Shown here in pieces: positions 23,424 through 32,410 of a stretch of 64,000 nucleotides of DNA (within the stretch, counting starts at the first letter, position 1; each line of letters begins with the position of its first letter). The DNA is taken from contig JAHEBM010000004.1 in NCBI GenBank assembly GCA_024642245.1, forward strand, positions 1 through 64,000, in the 5' to 3' direction. Made by a program: the position numbers and the translations under genes. The notes under the pieces were generated by a model. The model was not told where the DNA came from. It searched no databases and saw only the letters and a program-made list of their open reading frames with translations. This DNA comes from Haliea sp. Its GTDB lineage: Bacteria > Pseudomonadota > Gammaproteobacteria > Pseudomonadales > Halieaceae.

Positions 23424-26400
23424 ATGGTGTCACCGTCCAACCTGCTCAGCCTGGCGTTGATTTATATCTGTGTCCTGTTCGCGGTAGCGTGGTACGCGGA
23501 CAGGATTTCATCGCAGGGCGGACCGGGGGTGGACCGGCCGGGCCTGCAGGTGCGTATCCTGGGCCTGTCGATACCTGCTGCGCGTGTGCGCGGGGTCATT
23601 TACGCGCTATCCCTGGCAGTCTACTGCAGTTCCTGGACATTTTATGGCGCGGTAGGTAGTGCCACGGCGTCTGCCTGGAGCCATGCGCCGATCTATCTTG
23701 GTCCAATTCTGATGTTCTTGTTTGGCTGGCCGGTTATTCGTCGCCTGTTGGAGGTAGGGGCGCGCCACAGGGTCACGTCCATAGCAGACTACATCGGTGC
23801 ACGCTACGGCAAGCGACAGTTCCTGGCTGTGCTGGTGACACTGGTCGCCACAGCGGCCGTCCTTCCCTATATCGCCCTGCAGTTCAAGGCCCTGGCGCAG
23901 GCCTGGACCATTGTCGGTGGCACAGCGCAGGAGGTGGAGGCGATAGGCGGGGATACCGCCTTGCTGGTGGCCATTATCCTGGCGGTTTTCACCATACTGT
24001 TTGGTACCCGCCGGCTTGACGGGCGGGAGCGACACCAGGGCATGATGACGGCAGTGGCCGTTGAGTCGGTGGTCAAATTTATTGCCTTTGCTGCAGTGGC
24101 CCTGCTGGCCCTGTCGTACCTGGCCAGCGACCCCCCGGCGCTTGTCGGGCAGCCTGGCAGCAAGGCTCTGGACGAGGTCTCCCTTTCAGCCGATTTTTTT
24201 GCCCGTACCCTGATCAGCGCCCTGGCGATTCTCTGCCTGCCCCGGCAGTTTCATGCGATGGTCGTCGAAGCCCGGGAAGATACCGATACCCGTATGGCAC
24301 GCTGGATATTCCCGCTTTACCTCGCCCTGTTCATGTTGCTGGTGGTCCCCATCAGCATAGCCGGCGCCCAGCTCTTTGCGCCGAGCAGTTCTGCCAACCC
24401 GGATGTCTACGTGCAGCTGTTGCCAATCGCACTCCAGGCTGAATGGGTTGTGGTCGCGGCCTTTATCGGGGGAATTTCGGCTGCGACCGGCATGGTCATC
24501 GTGGCGACCGTGAGCCTGGCCATCATGATCACCAACGAGATAGTGGCGCCTATCGTCATGCGCCTGAACGCCGATTCTCCTGCAGCGGTGCTGAAACTGG
24601 GAGACAGCCTGCGGCGGATCCGCCAGTTCACCATTGCCGGGATCCTGCTGGCCGCCTGGCTCGTGACCCGGCAGATCATGGATATACCCTGGCTGGCCCA
24701 GATCGGGTTTATCTCTTTCCTGGCGGCGGCGCAGTTGGCGCCCGGGCTGTTGGCGGGACTGTATTGGCGGCGTGCCCATGGCGTCGGGGTGATCATCGGA
24801 CTGCTGGCAGGCCTGGCCGTGTGGTTTTACAGCGCGGTGCTGCCGACGGTCCTGCCCGCCGGTAACGGCCTGGTACTGGGTGGTCCTTTCGGTATTTCCT
24901 GGCTGGCGCCCCTCAATTTGCTTGGTGTCACCGGCGAGCACCGCTTGGCCTACGCCACCGCCTGGAGCCTCGGACTGAACGTTTCGGCGTTGCTGGCGCT
25001 ATCCTTGCTACTGCGACCGTCCCAGGCGGATATTCGCCAGGCGAGAGTGTTTATCGGGAACCCCGATGACCAGGCTGGCGCAACCGATGTCGATTACCAG
25101 CTCAGCCTTATCCGGGTCAGCCAGCTCCAGGCCTTGTTGCCCCCTTTTATGGACCCCGAGGAGTTGCGGCATATGTGGCTGCAATTTGAGCAGACCTACG
25201 AGCAACGGCTGTTGCCCGGGGACCGGGCCCCGGGCTTTGTCGTCAGTCATGTGGAAGCCGTGCTGGCCCGCATTATTGGCGCCACCTCTGCCCACCAGGC
25301 AATGGAACAACTCGAGAGCAGCCAGCAGCTGGCATACAGCGACCTGGCCGGGATGGTCAGCGATGCCAGTAAACTGCACACCTTCAACCGGGAGCTGCTG
25401 CAAACCACCGTGGAAAGCCTGTTGCAGGGGGTATCGGTGGTGGACAAGGAACTGCGCCTGGTCGCCTGGAACAAGCGTTACGAGGAGATATTTCACTACC
25501 CGGAGCGCTTCCTCTACGTGGGTTGCCCGATAGAGCGGGTGTATCGCTTCAATGCCGAGCGGGGTGTGCTCGGGAGCGGGACGGAAAACAAGGATGCGGA
25601 AATCAGCAAGCGGCTGGCCTGGTTGCGCGGTGGTAATCCCCATCGTCTCGAACGCTCTTTACCCGATGGAACCGTGATTGACATTCGCGGCACACCCTTA
25701 CCCCACGGTGGGTTTGTGACCAGCTACATCGATATTACTGACTACCGCGACGTGATGACGCAACTGCAGGAGGCCAAGCTTGAACTGGAGGCCAAGGTCG
25801 CGTCGGGCAGCCAAACGCTGAGCGAGACCAATGCCCGTTTGCGCCAGGAAAATCGGTTGCGGGCGCAGGTCGAATCACGCCTCAGGGATGCCCACCTGAG
25901 CAGGACCCGGTTTATGTCTGCCACCAGCCACGACTTGCTGCAGCCGATCAACGCGGCGCGCTTGTTTACCGCAGCACTCAAACCCCGGCTCCCGGACACG
26001 GTGGATGCGGGCGCATTGCGTATCGTGGACCAGATCGACCAGTCATTGCAGCGCGCGGAGGGACTGATATCCGAGCTGCGGGAAATCGCCCGGCTTGATT
26101 CCGGCAAGCAGTTACCACGGCGCAGTCATTTCAGTGCGGCTCAGTTATTTGAGGCGCTGGGGCGTGAGTTTCAGCCTTCCGCCCAGTTGCAGGACCTGGA
26201 ATTACACGTGGTGCCCAGCAGCGCATGGCTCTATTCCGACCAGTCCTTGCTGTACCGGCTGTTGCAGAATCTATTGTCCAATGCGCTGAAATATACGGCC
26301 CGGGGACGGGTGGTACTGGGCCTGCGCAGGCGTCCACAGGGCGCGCAGGTACAGGTTTGGGACACCGGTCCCGGTATTGCCGAGGAAGACCAGCTGCGTA

Positions 26401-26990
26401 TTTTCCAGGAGTTTGAACGCCTGCCGCGCCAGAGTGGCCAGAGCGAAGAGGGCCTTGGCCTCGGACTGGCCATAGTGAAGCGCTACGCGGAATTGCTGGG
26501 GCATGAGTTGCAGCTTCGATCTGCACCAGCCGGGGGCACGATGTTTTCAGTGCTGGTTCCGTTTGGGCAGGCGCAGGCAGGCGGACAGACAACGCCAGGC
26601 GATGTGGTCGGGCAGGACCTGGAAGGGCTGCGGATACTGTGTGTCGATAACGATCCACTGATTCTCGAGGGAATGCAGCAGTTGTTGCATACAATGGGCG
26701 CCACGGTAAGTACTGCCGCGGACCGGCAGGCGATGTTGGCCTGCTTTGCCGCGGATCCGCGCCCGGATATCGTCCTGGCGGATTATCACCTGGATAAAGG
26801 AGATACGGGTTTGAATGCCATGCTGTCGGCCCGACAGGGTGGGGCGCAGGAAACCCCCTGTATTATCATCAGTGCGGACGACAGCGATGCCATACGGGAC
26901 CGGGTGCGCGCTGCCGGTTTTCGCTTCCTGCCCAAACCGGTCAACCCAGCGCGCTTGCGCGCGCTGGTACTGGCGCTGACGCGGCACTAG
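23424..26990 (+). CDS. crbS: CrbS-like hybrid: SLC5 transporter domain fused to sensor histidine kinase and receiver
   Basis: The 1188-residue inner-membrane protein begins with a 13-helix sodium/solute symporter domain (about 1-540), then a helical linker consistent with a STAC domain (about 550-650), a PAS domain (about 655-770), a coiled coil, a HisKA dimerisation domain with the phospho-accepting His836 in SATSHDLLQPINAARLF, an HATPase domain (NLLSNALKYT, DTGPGI, GLGLGLAIVKRYA) and a C-terminal receiver with phospho-acceptor Asp1120 in VLADYHLD. This order matches CrbS/MxtR sensors, which with a LuxR-type partner control acetyl-CoA synthetase and acetate uptake in Vibrio and Pseudomonas. 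The ATG at 23424 is chosen because homology begins there. The ligand may be acetate or another short carboxylate. Confidence 0.9.
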   Translation: MVSPSNLLSLALIYICVLFAVAWYADRISSQGGPGVDRPGLQVRILGLSIPAARVRGVIYALSLAVYCSSWTFYGAVGSATASAWSHAPIYLGPILMFLFGWPVIRRLLEVGARHRVTSIADYIGARYGKRQFLAVLVTLVATAAVLPYIALQFKALAQAWTIVGGTAQEVEAIGGDTALLVAIILAVFTILFGTRRLDGRERHQGMMTAVAVESVVKFIAFAAVALLALSYLASDPPALVGQPGSKALDEVSLSADFFARTLISALAILCLPRQFHAMVVEAREDTDTRMARWIFPLYLALFMLLVVPISIAGAQLFAPSSSANPDVYVQLLPIALQAEWVVVAAFIGGISAATGMVIVATVSLAIMITNEIVAPIVMRLNADSPAAVLKLGDSLRRIRQFTIAGILLAAWLVTRQIMDIPWLAQIGFISFLAAAQLAPGLLAGLYWRRAHGVGVIIGLLAGLAVWFYSAVLPTVLPAGNGLVLGGPFGISWLAPLNLLGVTGEHRLAYATAWSLGLNVSALLALSLLLRPSQADIRQARVFIGNPDDQAGATDVDYQLSLIRVSQLQALLPPFMDPEELRHMWLQFEQTYEQRLLPGDRAPGFVVSHVEAVLARIIGATSAHQAMEQLESSQQLAYSDLAGMVSDASKLHTFNRELLQTTVESLLQGVSVVDKELRLVAWNKRYEEIFHYPERFLYVGCPIERVYRFNAERGVLGSGTENKDAEISKRLAWLRGGNPHRLERSLPDGTVIDIRGTPLPHGGFVTSYIDITDYRDVMTQLQEAKLELEAKVASGSQTLSETNARLRQENRLRAQVESRLRDAHLSRTRFMSATSHDLLQPINAARLFTAALKPRLPDTVDAGALRIVDQIDQSLQRAEGLISELREIARLDSGKQLPRRSHFSAAQLFEALGREFQPSAQLQDLELHVVPSSAWLYSDQSLLYRLLQNLLSNALKYTARGRVVLGLRRRPQGAQVQVWDTGPGIAEEDQLRIFQEFERLPRQSGQSEEGLGLGLAIVKRYAELLGHELQLRSAPAGGTMFSVLVPFGQAQAGGQTTPGDVVGQDLEGLRILCVDNDPLILEGMQQLLHTMGATVSTAADRQAMLACFAADPRPDIVLADYHLDKGDTGLNAMLSARQGGAQETPCIIISADDSDAIRDRVRAAGFRFLPKPVNPARLRALVLALTRH

Positions 26991-27152
26991 CATCCACTTT
27001 GACTTATTGACTTGCCTGCCCGCCGCCAGGCCCGCTCTGCACCTGCCAATCCCCGGTTGGGACCGATCGCGGGCAAAATGGTCGTTGTCTGTCCCGGCGG
27101 TTTTCGGTTAGTGTAGGGCGCGTTTCGAATCCAACCCACAAGGAGAACTACC

Positions 27153-27524
27153 ATGATCGGTTACGTAACCATTGGCGTTAGCAATATGGAGCAGGCCAAG
27201 AACTTTTACACGACACTGCTCGCCCCGCTGGGTGCCTCGGTACTGATGGATGCCGGCCGTATTGCTTTTATCGGCAAGGACATGGCCTCACCCATGCTGG
27301 CGGTGTGCATTCCCCATAACGAGCAGGCACCGGCACCGGGTAACGGCAATATGCTGGCCATTGGCCCGGGCTCAAAGGAGAAGGTCGACGAGTTCTATCA
27401 CAAGGCAATCGAGCTTGGCGCCAGCTGCGAAGGCGAACCCGGCCAGCGCATTCCCGATATGTTCTATGGCGCTTATGTACGCGATACGGATGGCAACAAA
27501 TTGTGTTTCTACCAGTTTGGCTAG
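27153..27524 (+). CDS. VOC-family (glyoxalase/bleomycin resistance-like) protein
   Basis: The 123-residue protein has the paired beta-alpha-beta-beta-beta repeats of the vicinal oxygen chelate fold: IGYVTIGVSNMEQAKNFYTT at the N terminus and DMFYGAYVRDTDGNKLCFYQ at the C terminus. No complete metal-binding triad can be assigned with certainty. The role could be a lyase, a dioxygenase-like enzyme or a binding protein. AAGGAGA lies 7 nt before the ATG. It sits between crbS and the convergent crbR gene, with only 6 nt separating its stop from that of crbR. Confidence 0.88.
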   Translation: MIGYVTIGVSNMEQAKNFYTTLLAPLGASVLMDAGRIAFIGKDMASPMLAVCIPHNEQAPAPGNGNMLAIGPGSKEKVDEFYHKAIELGASCEGEPGQRIPDMFYGAYVRDTDGNKLCFYQFG

Positions 27525-27530
27525 GCCAGG

Positions 27531-28214
27531 CTAATCAGGGGCGGGGGGCTCCACCAGTGCGGCTGGTGGGTCCACTGCCAGGCTGCCCAGGGCCAGGACT
27601 GCCTGGGTTCTCGAGTGCACCCCGAGCTTGCGGAAAATTTCTGTCATGTGCGCCTTGATGGTGGCTTCCTTTACCGCCAGTTCATAAGCAATCTGCTTAT
27701 TCAGCAAACCGTCCGACAGCATGGATACCACGCGAAATTGTTGTGGAGTGAGGGTGGCCAGCGCCTCGGCAACATCCAGCGACTGCAGTGTGGCGCCACT
27801 GCCTGAGGCATCCAGACCCGGGTGCAAGCCCCGTTTTCCCACCATCACCTGTTCGATACAGCTTGCCATTGTCTCCACGTCTGCCGATTTAGACAGGAAA
27901 CCGGCTGCACCGTGGTCGATGGCGCGGCGCACCGTATCGGGGTGGGAATTGGCGGAGATCACAATGACCGGCGTGGCAGGGTGCTGCCCGGTAAACCAGG
28001 ACAGGGCAGAGTAACCCAGAGCACCGGGCATGTGCAGGTCGAGCAGCAGCAGGCCAACTTCACGGTGCAGTTCCACCTGCTGTTGCAGTGCGGGCACGCT
28101 GTCTGCCTCCAGCAGCGCGGCATCCGGGTACAGCTGACCGATAACCTGCCGTAGCGCGCTGCGGAACAGCGGGTGATCATCGGCAATAAGGATCGAGAAT
28201 CCCTTGGATTTCAC
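27531..28214 (-). CDS. crbR: LuxR-family response regulator (CrbR/ErdR-like)
   Basis: The 227-residue protein has a receiver domain (about 6-120) with acidic residues ADDH near 11-14 and phospho-acceptor Asp59 in LLLLDLHMPG, a linker, and a LuxR-type helix-turn-helix (about 155-215) with LTPQQFRVVSMLSDGLLNKQIAYELAVKEATIKAHM in two segments. The start is uncertain: GTG at 28214 or TTG at 28220, neither with a strong ribosome-binding site. Its position next to crbS and a porin/symporter operon matches the CrbSR acetate switch. It should bind DNA when phosphorylated and activate uptake genes; the decamer pair upstream is a candidate target. Confidence 0.88.
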   Translation of the reverse strand: MKSKGFSILIADDHPLFRSALRQVIGQLYPDAALLEADSVPALQQQVELHREVGLLLLDLHMPGALGYSALSWFTGQHPATPVIVISANSHPDTVRRAIDHGAAGFLSKSADVETMASCIEQVMVGKRGLHPGLDASGSGATLQSLDVAEALATLTPQQFRVVSMLSDGLLNKQIAYELAVKEATIKAHMTEIFRKLGVHSRTQAVLALGSLAVDPPAALVEPPAPD

Positions 28215-28304
28215 TGGCAATACCCATGTTGTTATGCACTGATTGTCGCGGCCAGCTGCTGGCCTGTAAAGAAAAAAACCCGACCATTCAGTCCTGTCGT
28301 ATTC

Positions 28305-28343
28305 GACTTTGGTCGAAAATCCCCGCCGTTTTTGACCAAAGTC
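28305..28343. promoter_or_regulatory. Inverted pair of decamers between crbR and the porin gene
   Basis: GACTTTGGTC (28305-28314) and GACCAAAGTC (28334-28343) are exact reverse complements, with starts 29 bp apart. One copy reads toward crbR and the other toward the porin. A third, near-identical decamer precedes the DUF4212 gene. This is a candidate binding site for the adjacent CrbR-like regulator. Confidence 0.6.
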
Positions 28344-28369
28344 CAATGTGGTATGCCCTTTGTTGCGGG

Positions 28370-28375
28370 TATTAC
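28370..28375 (+). promoter_or_regulatory. Candidate -10 element of the porin promoter
   Basis: TATTAC begins 26 nt after the decamer at 28334-28343. The position where a -35 would fall (TGTGGT, 28347-28352) is poor, as expected for an activator-dependent promoter. The porin ATG is 44 nt downstream. Confidence 0.4.
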
Positions 28376-28418
28376 TGTGCGTGCTCGACCCACAATACCT
28401 ATACAGGGAGCTCGCACC

Positions 28419-29753
28419 ATGAACAAAATGAAACCCCTCGCAGCGGCATTTATTGCCGTTGGAACCCTCGGCATGGCGGGTATGGCCGCGGCGGATGACG
28501 TGGATAACCGCATCAGGGAACTGGAGCGGCAGCTGCAGGAACTCAAGAGCCAGGTCTCATCCCAGCAACAGGAAATAGCGACCAATAAAACCGAGATGCA
28601 GGCGGAGATAGAGGAGGCGCGCCCGATGGCAAAGGGCACCAAATTTACTTATGGCGGCTTTATCCAGCTCGATGCCATCAGCTCTGATTACAGCGACGGG
28701 CAGCCCAATAACCTGATCGAGGATTTTTACGTACCCTCCCTGGTTCCCGTCGAACCGGCCAGCGGTCTATCGGATTCCTACACTTCAACCAATTTCAGTG
28801 CCAAGACCTCGCGATTCTTCTTCACTACTGCGACCAGGACGGATGCCGGCCTGGTGTCGAGCCGGATTGAACTCGACTTCATGCTCAGCGGTTCAGGCGA
28901 TGAGCGCATATCCAACTCCTGGAATTCCCGCTTGCGCCACGCTTTTGTCCAGTGGGATTACGACAAGGATAGTTCGATACTGGCAGGCCAGAGCTGGTCG
29001 ACCTTTTTCAACGTCTCTGCACTGCCTGACTTACTGGATTTTGTCGGCCCGGCCGGCACCATCTTTGTGCGCCAGCCACAGGTTCGCTGGACCATGGGCG
29101 GACTGCAGCTGGCCGTGGAGAACCCGGCGACGCGCCTCAACGATGCCAGCGTCGACGGCAGTACGCTGTATTACAACGGTAACGAGATGCCCGACATTGT
29201 CGCCCGCTACAACGGCAAGCTGGGCGACCTGAGCTGGAGCGTGGCTGGTCTGGGTCGGGAGTTGCGTTACAGCAAGCGTGAAGACAAGGGTGCAGTCGAA
29301 GTCGACAGCGACAGTGCATACGCTTACGGCGTGAGTTTCTCCGGCAAGTGGATGCTGGGACAGGATGACTTACGCTTTATGGCCAACTTCGGCAGCGCGC
29401 TGGGCCGCTACATGGGCATCAACGCGTTTAATGACGGCTATGTCGACAGTGACGGTGATATCGGTACCGCTGACCAGTGGGGCGCCTTCATCGCCTACCA
29501 GCATTACTGGAGTCCCCGCTGGAGAAGCACGTTTTCCGTCTCCGCCGCCGGCGCGGATAATCCATCCACCGCCAATTACGCCAGCGCCGATAGCCTGGCA
29601 AAAAGTTACCAGTCCATGCACGCCAACCTGAACTGGCTCCCGGCCCCGAAATTGTCGATCGGTGGTGAACTGATTCTCGCCAGCAAGGAATTGGAGGACG
29701 GCAGGGATGGCGATATGAGTCGACTGCAGTTCGCAGTCAAGTACGCGTTTTAA
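28419..29753 (+). CDS. DcaP-type trimeric porin
   Basis: The 444-residue outer-membrane protein has a signal peptide (about 1-25, ending AAA|DD), an N-terminal coiled coil (about 28-70, DNRIRELERQLQELKSQVSS) and then a beta-barrel beginning TKFTYGGFIQLDAISSDYSD and ending LQFAVKYAF. A coiled coil followed by FxYGGYIKxD-like sequence is characteristic of DcaP family porins, which pass dicarboxylates and other small anions. It is the first gene of a plus-strand run into the DUF4212/symporter pair (91 bp later) and diverges from crbR. A role in bringing a carboxylate into the periplasm for the symporter is inferred from context. Confidence 0.87.
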   Translation: MNKMKPLAAAFIAVGTLGMAGMAAADDVDNRIRELERQLQELKSQVSSQQQEIATNKTEMQAEIEEARPMAKGTKFTYGGFIQLDAISSDYSDGQPNNLIEDFYVPSLVPVEPASGLSDSYTSTNFSAKTSRFFFTTATRTDAGLVSSRIELDFMLSGSGDERISNSWNSRLRHAFVQWDYDKDSSILAGQSWSTFFNVSALPDLLDFVGPAGTIFVRQPQVRWTMGGLQLAVENPATRLNDASVDGSTLYYNGNEMPDIVARYNGKLGDLSWSVAGLGRELRYSKREDKGAVEVDSDSAYAYGVSFSGKWMLGQDDLRFMANFGSALGRYMGINAFNDGYVDSDGDIGTADQWGAFIAYQHYWSPRWRSTFSVSAAGADNPSTANYASADSLAKSYQSMHANLNWLPAPKLSIGGELILASKELEDGRDGDMSRLQFAVKYAF

Positions 29754-29762
29754 CAACGGCAC

Positions 29763-29804
29763 GACCAAGGTCTAAGATCCTGTTGCCGCCAAAGCCGCTA
29801 TAGT
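29763..29804 (+). promoter_or_regulatory. Decamer operator plus -10 before the DUF4212/symporter genes
   Basis: GACCAAGGTC (29763-29772) is followed after exactly 26 nt by TATAGT (29799-29804), the same geometry as at the porin promoter. The inferred start site near 29811 would put the decamer centre about 43 bp upstream, the usual class II activator position. No good -35 is present (GATCCT at 29776-29781). Confidence 0.5.
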
Positions 29805-29844
29805 TGGCCTGGCTGCAACAATAACAACACCCAGGAGGTGTGGT

Positions 29845-30111
29845 ATGTCCCCTTTGACAGAACAACAGGCGAAAGAATACTGGCGCCGCAATGTGTCCCT
29901 GATGGTCAAGCTGATGGTGATCTGGTTCGTTGTCAGCTTTGGCTGCGGGATCCTGCTGTTTGACCTGCTCAACCAGGTCCAGATTGGTGGCTACAAGCTG
30001 GGTTTCTGGTTTGCCCAGCAGGGCTCCATTTACGTGTTCGTGGTACTGATTTTCTACTACGCAAAAAAAATGGCTGCGCTGGACCGTGAGTTCGGCGTGG
30101 AAGAAGACTAG
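29845..30111 (+). CDS. DUF4212 small membrane subunit of a sodium:solute symporter
   Basis: The 88-residue protein has two transmembrane helices (about 20-45, MVIWFVVSFGCGILLFDLL, and about 55-78, GSIYVFVVLIFYYAKKM) and the N-terminal YWRRNVSLM typical of DUF4212. The family is found immediately before VC_2705-type sodium:solute symporters and probably forms a complex with them. AGGAGGTG lies 7 nt before the ATG. The symporter starts 11 nt after its stop, so the two should be translated together. Confidence 0.9.
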   Translation: MSPLTEQQAKEYWRRNVSLMVKLMVIWFVVSFGCGILLFDLLNQVQIGGYKLGFWFAQQGSIYVFVVLIFYYAKKMAALDREFGVEED

Positions 30112-30122
30112 GAGAGAGCATC

Positions 30123-31853
30123 ATGGAACTGCAAACACTCAGTTATCTCGTTGTCGGCGCGACCTTCGCCCTCTACCTGGGAATCGCGTTCTGGGCCCGG
30201 GCGGGGTCTACCAAGGATTTTTATGTCGCCGGCGGTGGTGTTCATCCCGTGGCCAATGGCATGGCCACGGCGGCGGACTGGATGTCCGCCGCGTCGTTCA
30301 TCTCCATGGCGGGGATGATCTCCTTCATGGGCTACGGCGGCTCCGTGTTCCTGATGGGCTGGACCGGGGGGTATGTGATCCTGGCCATGTTGCTGGCACC
30401 TTACCTGCGCAAGTATGGCAAGTTCACCGTGCCGGAATTTATCGGTGACCGGTTTTACTCCAGGACCGCGCGCGTGGTGGCGGTGATCTGCCTCATCCTG
30501 TGCTCTGTTACCTACGTTATAGGACAGATGAAAGGGGTCGGGGTGGCATTTTCCCGCTTCCTGGAGGTGGAGTATGCCACCGGCCTGCTGATCGGCATGA
30601 TCATCGTGTTTTTTTACGCGGTACTGGGCGGCATGAAGGGGATTACCTATACACAGATAGCACAGTATTGTGTGCTGATCCTGGCCTACACGATACCGGC
30701 TATTTTTATCAGCCTGCAGTTGACCGGCAACCCCATACCGCAGTTGGGTCTGGGTAGCACGATTTCCGGCACCGACACCTACATGCTTGACCGACTTGAT
30801 ATGGTCGTCACCGACCTGGGCTTCAATCGTTACTCCACGGATGTTCGCCTGAGCACCCTGAATATGTTCGCATACACCATGTCACTGATGATTGGTACCG
30901 CGGGCCTGCCCCACGTCATTATTCGTTTCTTCACTGTGCCCAAGGTGAAGGATGCACGCAGTTCAGCTGGCTGGGCCCTGGTGTTCATCGCAATTCTCTA
31001 CACCACGGCACCTGCGGTTGGTGCAATGGCGCGGCTGAACCTGATGCAGACAATCGAGCCGACGCCGGGAGAGTACCTGGTGTACGACGAGCGTCCCCAG
31101 TGGTTCAAGAACTGGGAGAAGACGGGACTGCTGGCATACGAGGACAAGAACGGCGATGGTCTTGTCCAGTACAGCGCCGATCCCGCTACCAACGATATGG
31201 TGAAGATCGACAATGACATCATGGTTCTTGCCAATCCTGAGATTGCCCAATTGCCGAACTGGGTGATTGCCCTGGTCGCGGCAGGCGGCCTGGCGGCGGC
31301 CCTGTCGACAGCGGCCGGGTTGTTGCTGGCAATCTCCTCTGCGATCTCCCACGACCTGCTCAAGGGCATGATTGCCCCTGACATTTCGGAGCGGCAGGAA
31401 TTGAATGCCAGCAGGGTGGCGATGGCGCTGGCCATCGTGGGGGCTGGCTACCTCGGGCTCAACCCGCCAGGTTTTGCCGCGGGTACGGTAGCCCTGGCAT
31501 TCGGGCTCGCGGCATCATCCATTTTCCCGGCGCTGATGATGGGCATCTTCAGCAGCCGAGTGAACAAGGAAGGTGCCATTGCCGGAATGGTAGCGGGTAT
31601 CGGGATCACCCTGTTCTATGTGTTCCAGCACAAGGGCATCATGTTTATCCCCGGCACCGAGTTCCTGGGCAGCATGCAGCCCAACTGGTTCATGGGTATC
31701 GAGCCCAACGCCTTTGGCGTGGTAGGAGCGATAGTGAACTTCGCGGTAGCCTATGGGGTAAGCATGGTAACTGCTGAGCCGCCCCAGAGCGTTCGGGACC
31801 TGGTGGAACACATACGTATCCCGGCGGGTGCCGGTGATGCCGGCGGCCACTGA
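30123..31853 (+). CDS. Sodium:solute symporter (VC_2705 subfamily)
   Basis: The 576-residue SLC5-family transporter has about 13 membrane helices, with TKDFYVAGGGVHPVANGMATAADWMSAASF in two segments near the N terminus, the conserved YFYAVLGGMKGITYTQ-like region (FFYAVLGGMKGITYTQIAQY) around 165-185, and GLAAALSTAAGLLLAISSAISHD near 385-405. An inserted hydrophilic segment (about 305-375, with DKNGDGLVQY) is characteristic of the subfamily that carries acetate or related monocarboxylates with Na+. It is the second gene of the DUF4212 pair and is followed by a terminator. Acetate as substrate is inferred from the CrbSR context. Confidence 0.92.
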   Translation: MELQTLSYLVVGATFALYLGIAFWARAGSTKDFYVAGGGVHPVANGMATAADWMSAASFISMAGMISFMGYGGSVFLMGWTGGYVILAMLLAPYLRKYGKFTVPEFIGDRFYSRTARVVAVICLILCSVTYVIGQMKGVGVAFSRFLEVEYATGLLIGMIIVFFYAVLGGMKGITYTQIAQYCVLILAYTIPAIFISLQLTGNPIPQLGLGSTISGTDTYMLDRLDMVVTDLGFNRYSTDVRLSTLNMFAYTMSLMIGTAGLPHVIIRFFTVPKVKDARSSAGWALVFIAILYTTAPAVGAMARLNLMQTIEPTPGEYLVYDERPQWFKNWEKTGLLAYEDKNGDGLVQYSADPATNDMVKIDNDIMVLANPEIAQLPNWVIALVAAGGLAAALSTAAGLLLAISSAISHDLLKGMIAPDISERQELNASRVAMALAIVGAGYLGLNPPGFAAGTVALAFGLAASSIFPALMMGIFSSRVNKEGAIAGMVAGIGITLFYVFQHKGIMFIPGTEFLGSMQPNWFMGIEPNAFGVVGAIVNFAVAYGVSMVTAEPPQSVRDLVEHIRIPAGAGDAGGH

Positions 31854-31872
31854 GGCGAACCGGGACCAGCAG

Positions 31873-31901
31873 GGAGGCATCGCTTGCGGTGCCTCCTTTT
31901 T
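31873..31901 (+). terminator. Intrinsic terminator after the symporter gene
   Basis: GGAGGCA (31873-31879), 10-nt loop, TGCCTCC (31890-31896), then T5. A TATAAT hexamer at 31904-31909 directly follows and may serve the next gene, although no good -35 is spaced correctly from it. Confidence 0.85.
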
Positions 31902-31937
31902 CGTATAATAGAGCGGGTTTTACAAGGAACAAGCCCT

Positions 31938-32402
31938 ATGGTCTTTACCAACAAGCACGTCCTTATTGCAATGATTGTGGCCCCGGTACTGGCAGTGCTC
32001 GCCTGGTTCGGGGCGGGGCAACTTGCCGGCGAGTCACCGCAGCCAGCTGTGGCGGGCAAGTCCTACCCGCTGGTCGAACAGAGTAATTGCCGTTACGCCA
32101 GCGGTCGCTGTGACCTCGAAAATGAAGATGTCAGGCTCTACCTGGCGCCGGCGCACTCGGGTGCCGAGCTGCTGCTGACGAGCTCAATTGCGCTGGATGG
32201 CGTGGTACTGGGAATCGGCCTGCCGGACAATGAGCCTGAACCGGCAGTGATGCGCCCCGTCGATGGGCAGGGCCTGCAGTGGCGCCTGGAGATAGTCCGG
32301 CAACCGGCTTCCGGAGAGCGTATCCACCTGGTGGCCATGGCTGGCGGCACCAGTTATTTTGCTGATGCAGTCACCTCATTCCTGCAGTCGAAAGAGGGCT
32401 GA
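31938..32402 (+). CDS. Hypothetical exported or membrane-anchored protein
   Basis: The 154-residue protein has one N-terminal hydrophobic segment (about 8-27, VLIAMIVAPVLAVLAWFGAG) that is either a signal peptide or an anchor. The remainder is a small, mostly beta periplasmic domain with two cysteines close together (NCRYASGRCDLE), probably a disulfide. It is not recognised by family. The start at 31938 follows AAGGAA; an upstream in-frame GTG overlaps the terminator and is unlikely. It sits 8 nt before the DUF294 gene and so is co-transcribed with a cytoplasmic signalling protein. Confidence 0.72.
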   Translation: MVFTNKHVLIAMIVAPVLAVLAWFGAGQLAGESPQPAVAGKSYPLVEQSNCRYASGRCDLENEDVRLYLAPAHSGAELLLTSSIALDGVVLGIGLPDNEPEPAVMRPVDGQGLQWRLEIVRQPASGERIHLVAMAGGTSYFADAVTSFLQSKEG

Positions 32403-32410
32403 ATACACCC

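Noticed and set aside
28282-28293. Fourth copy of the CrbR-like motif (GACCATTCAGTC)
   Set aside because: The arms are 12 bp long overall and the centre does not match; too weak to count.
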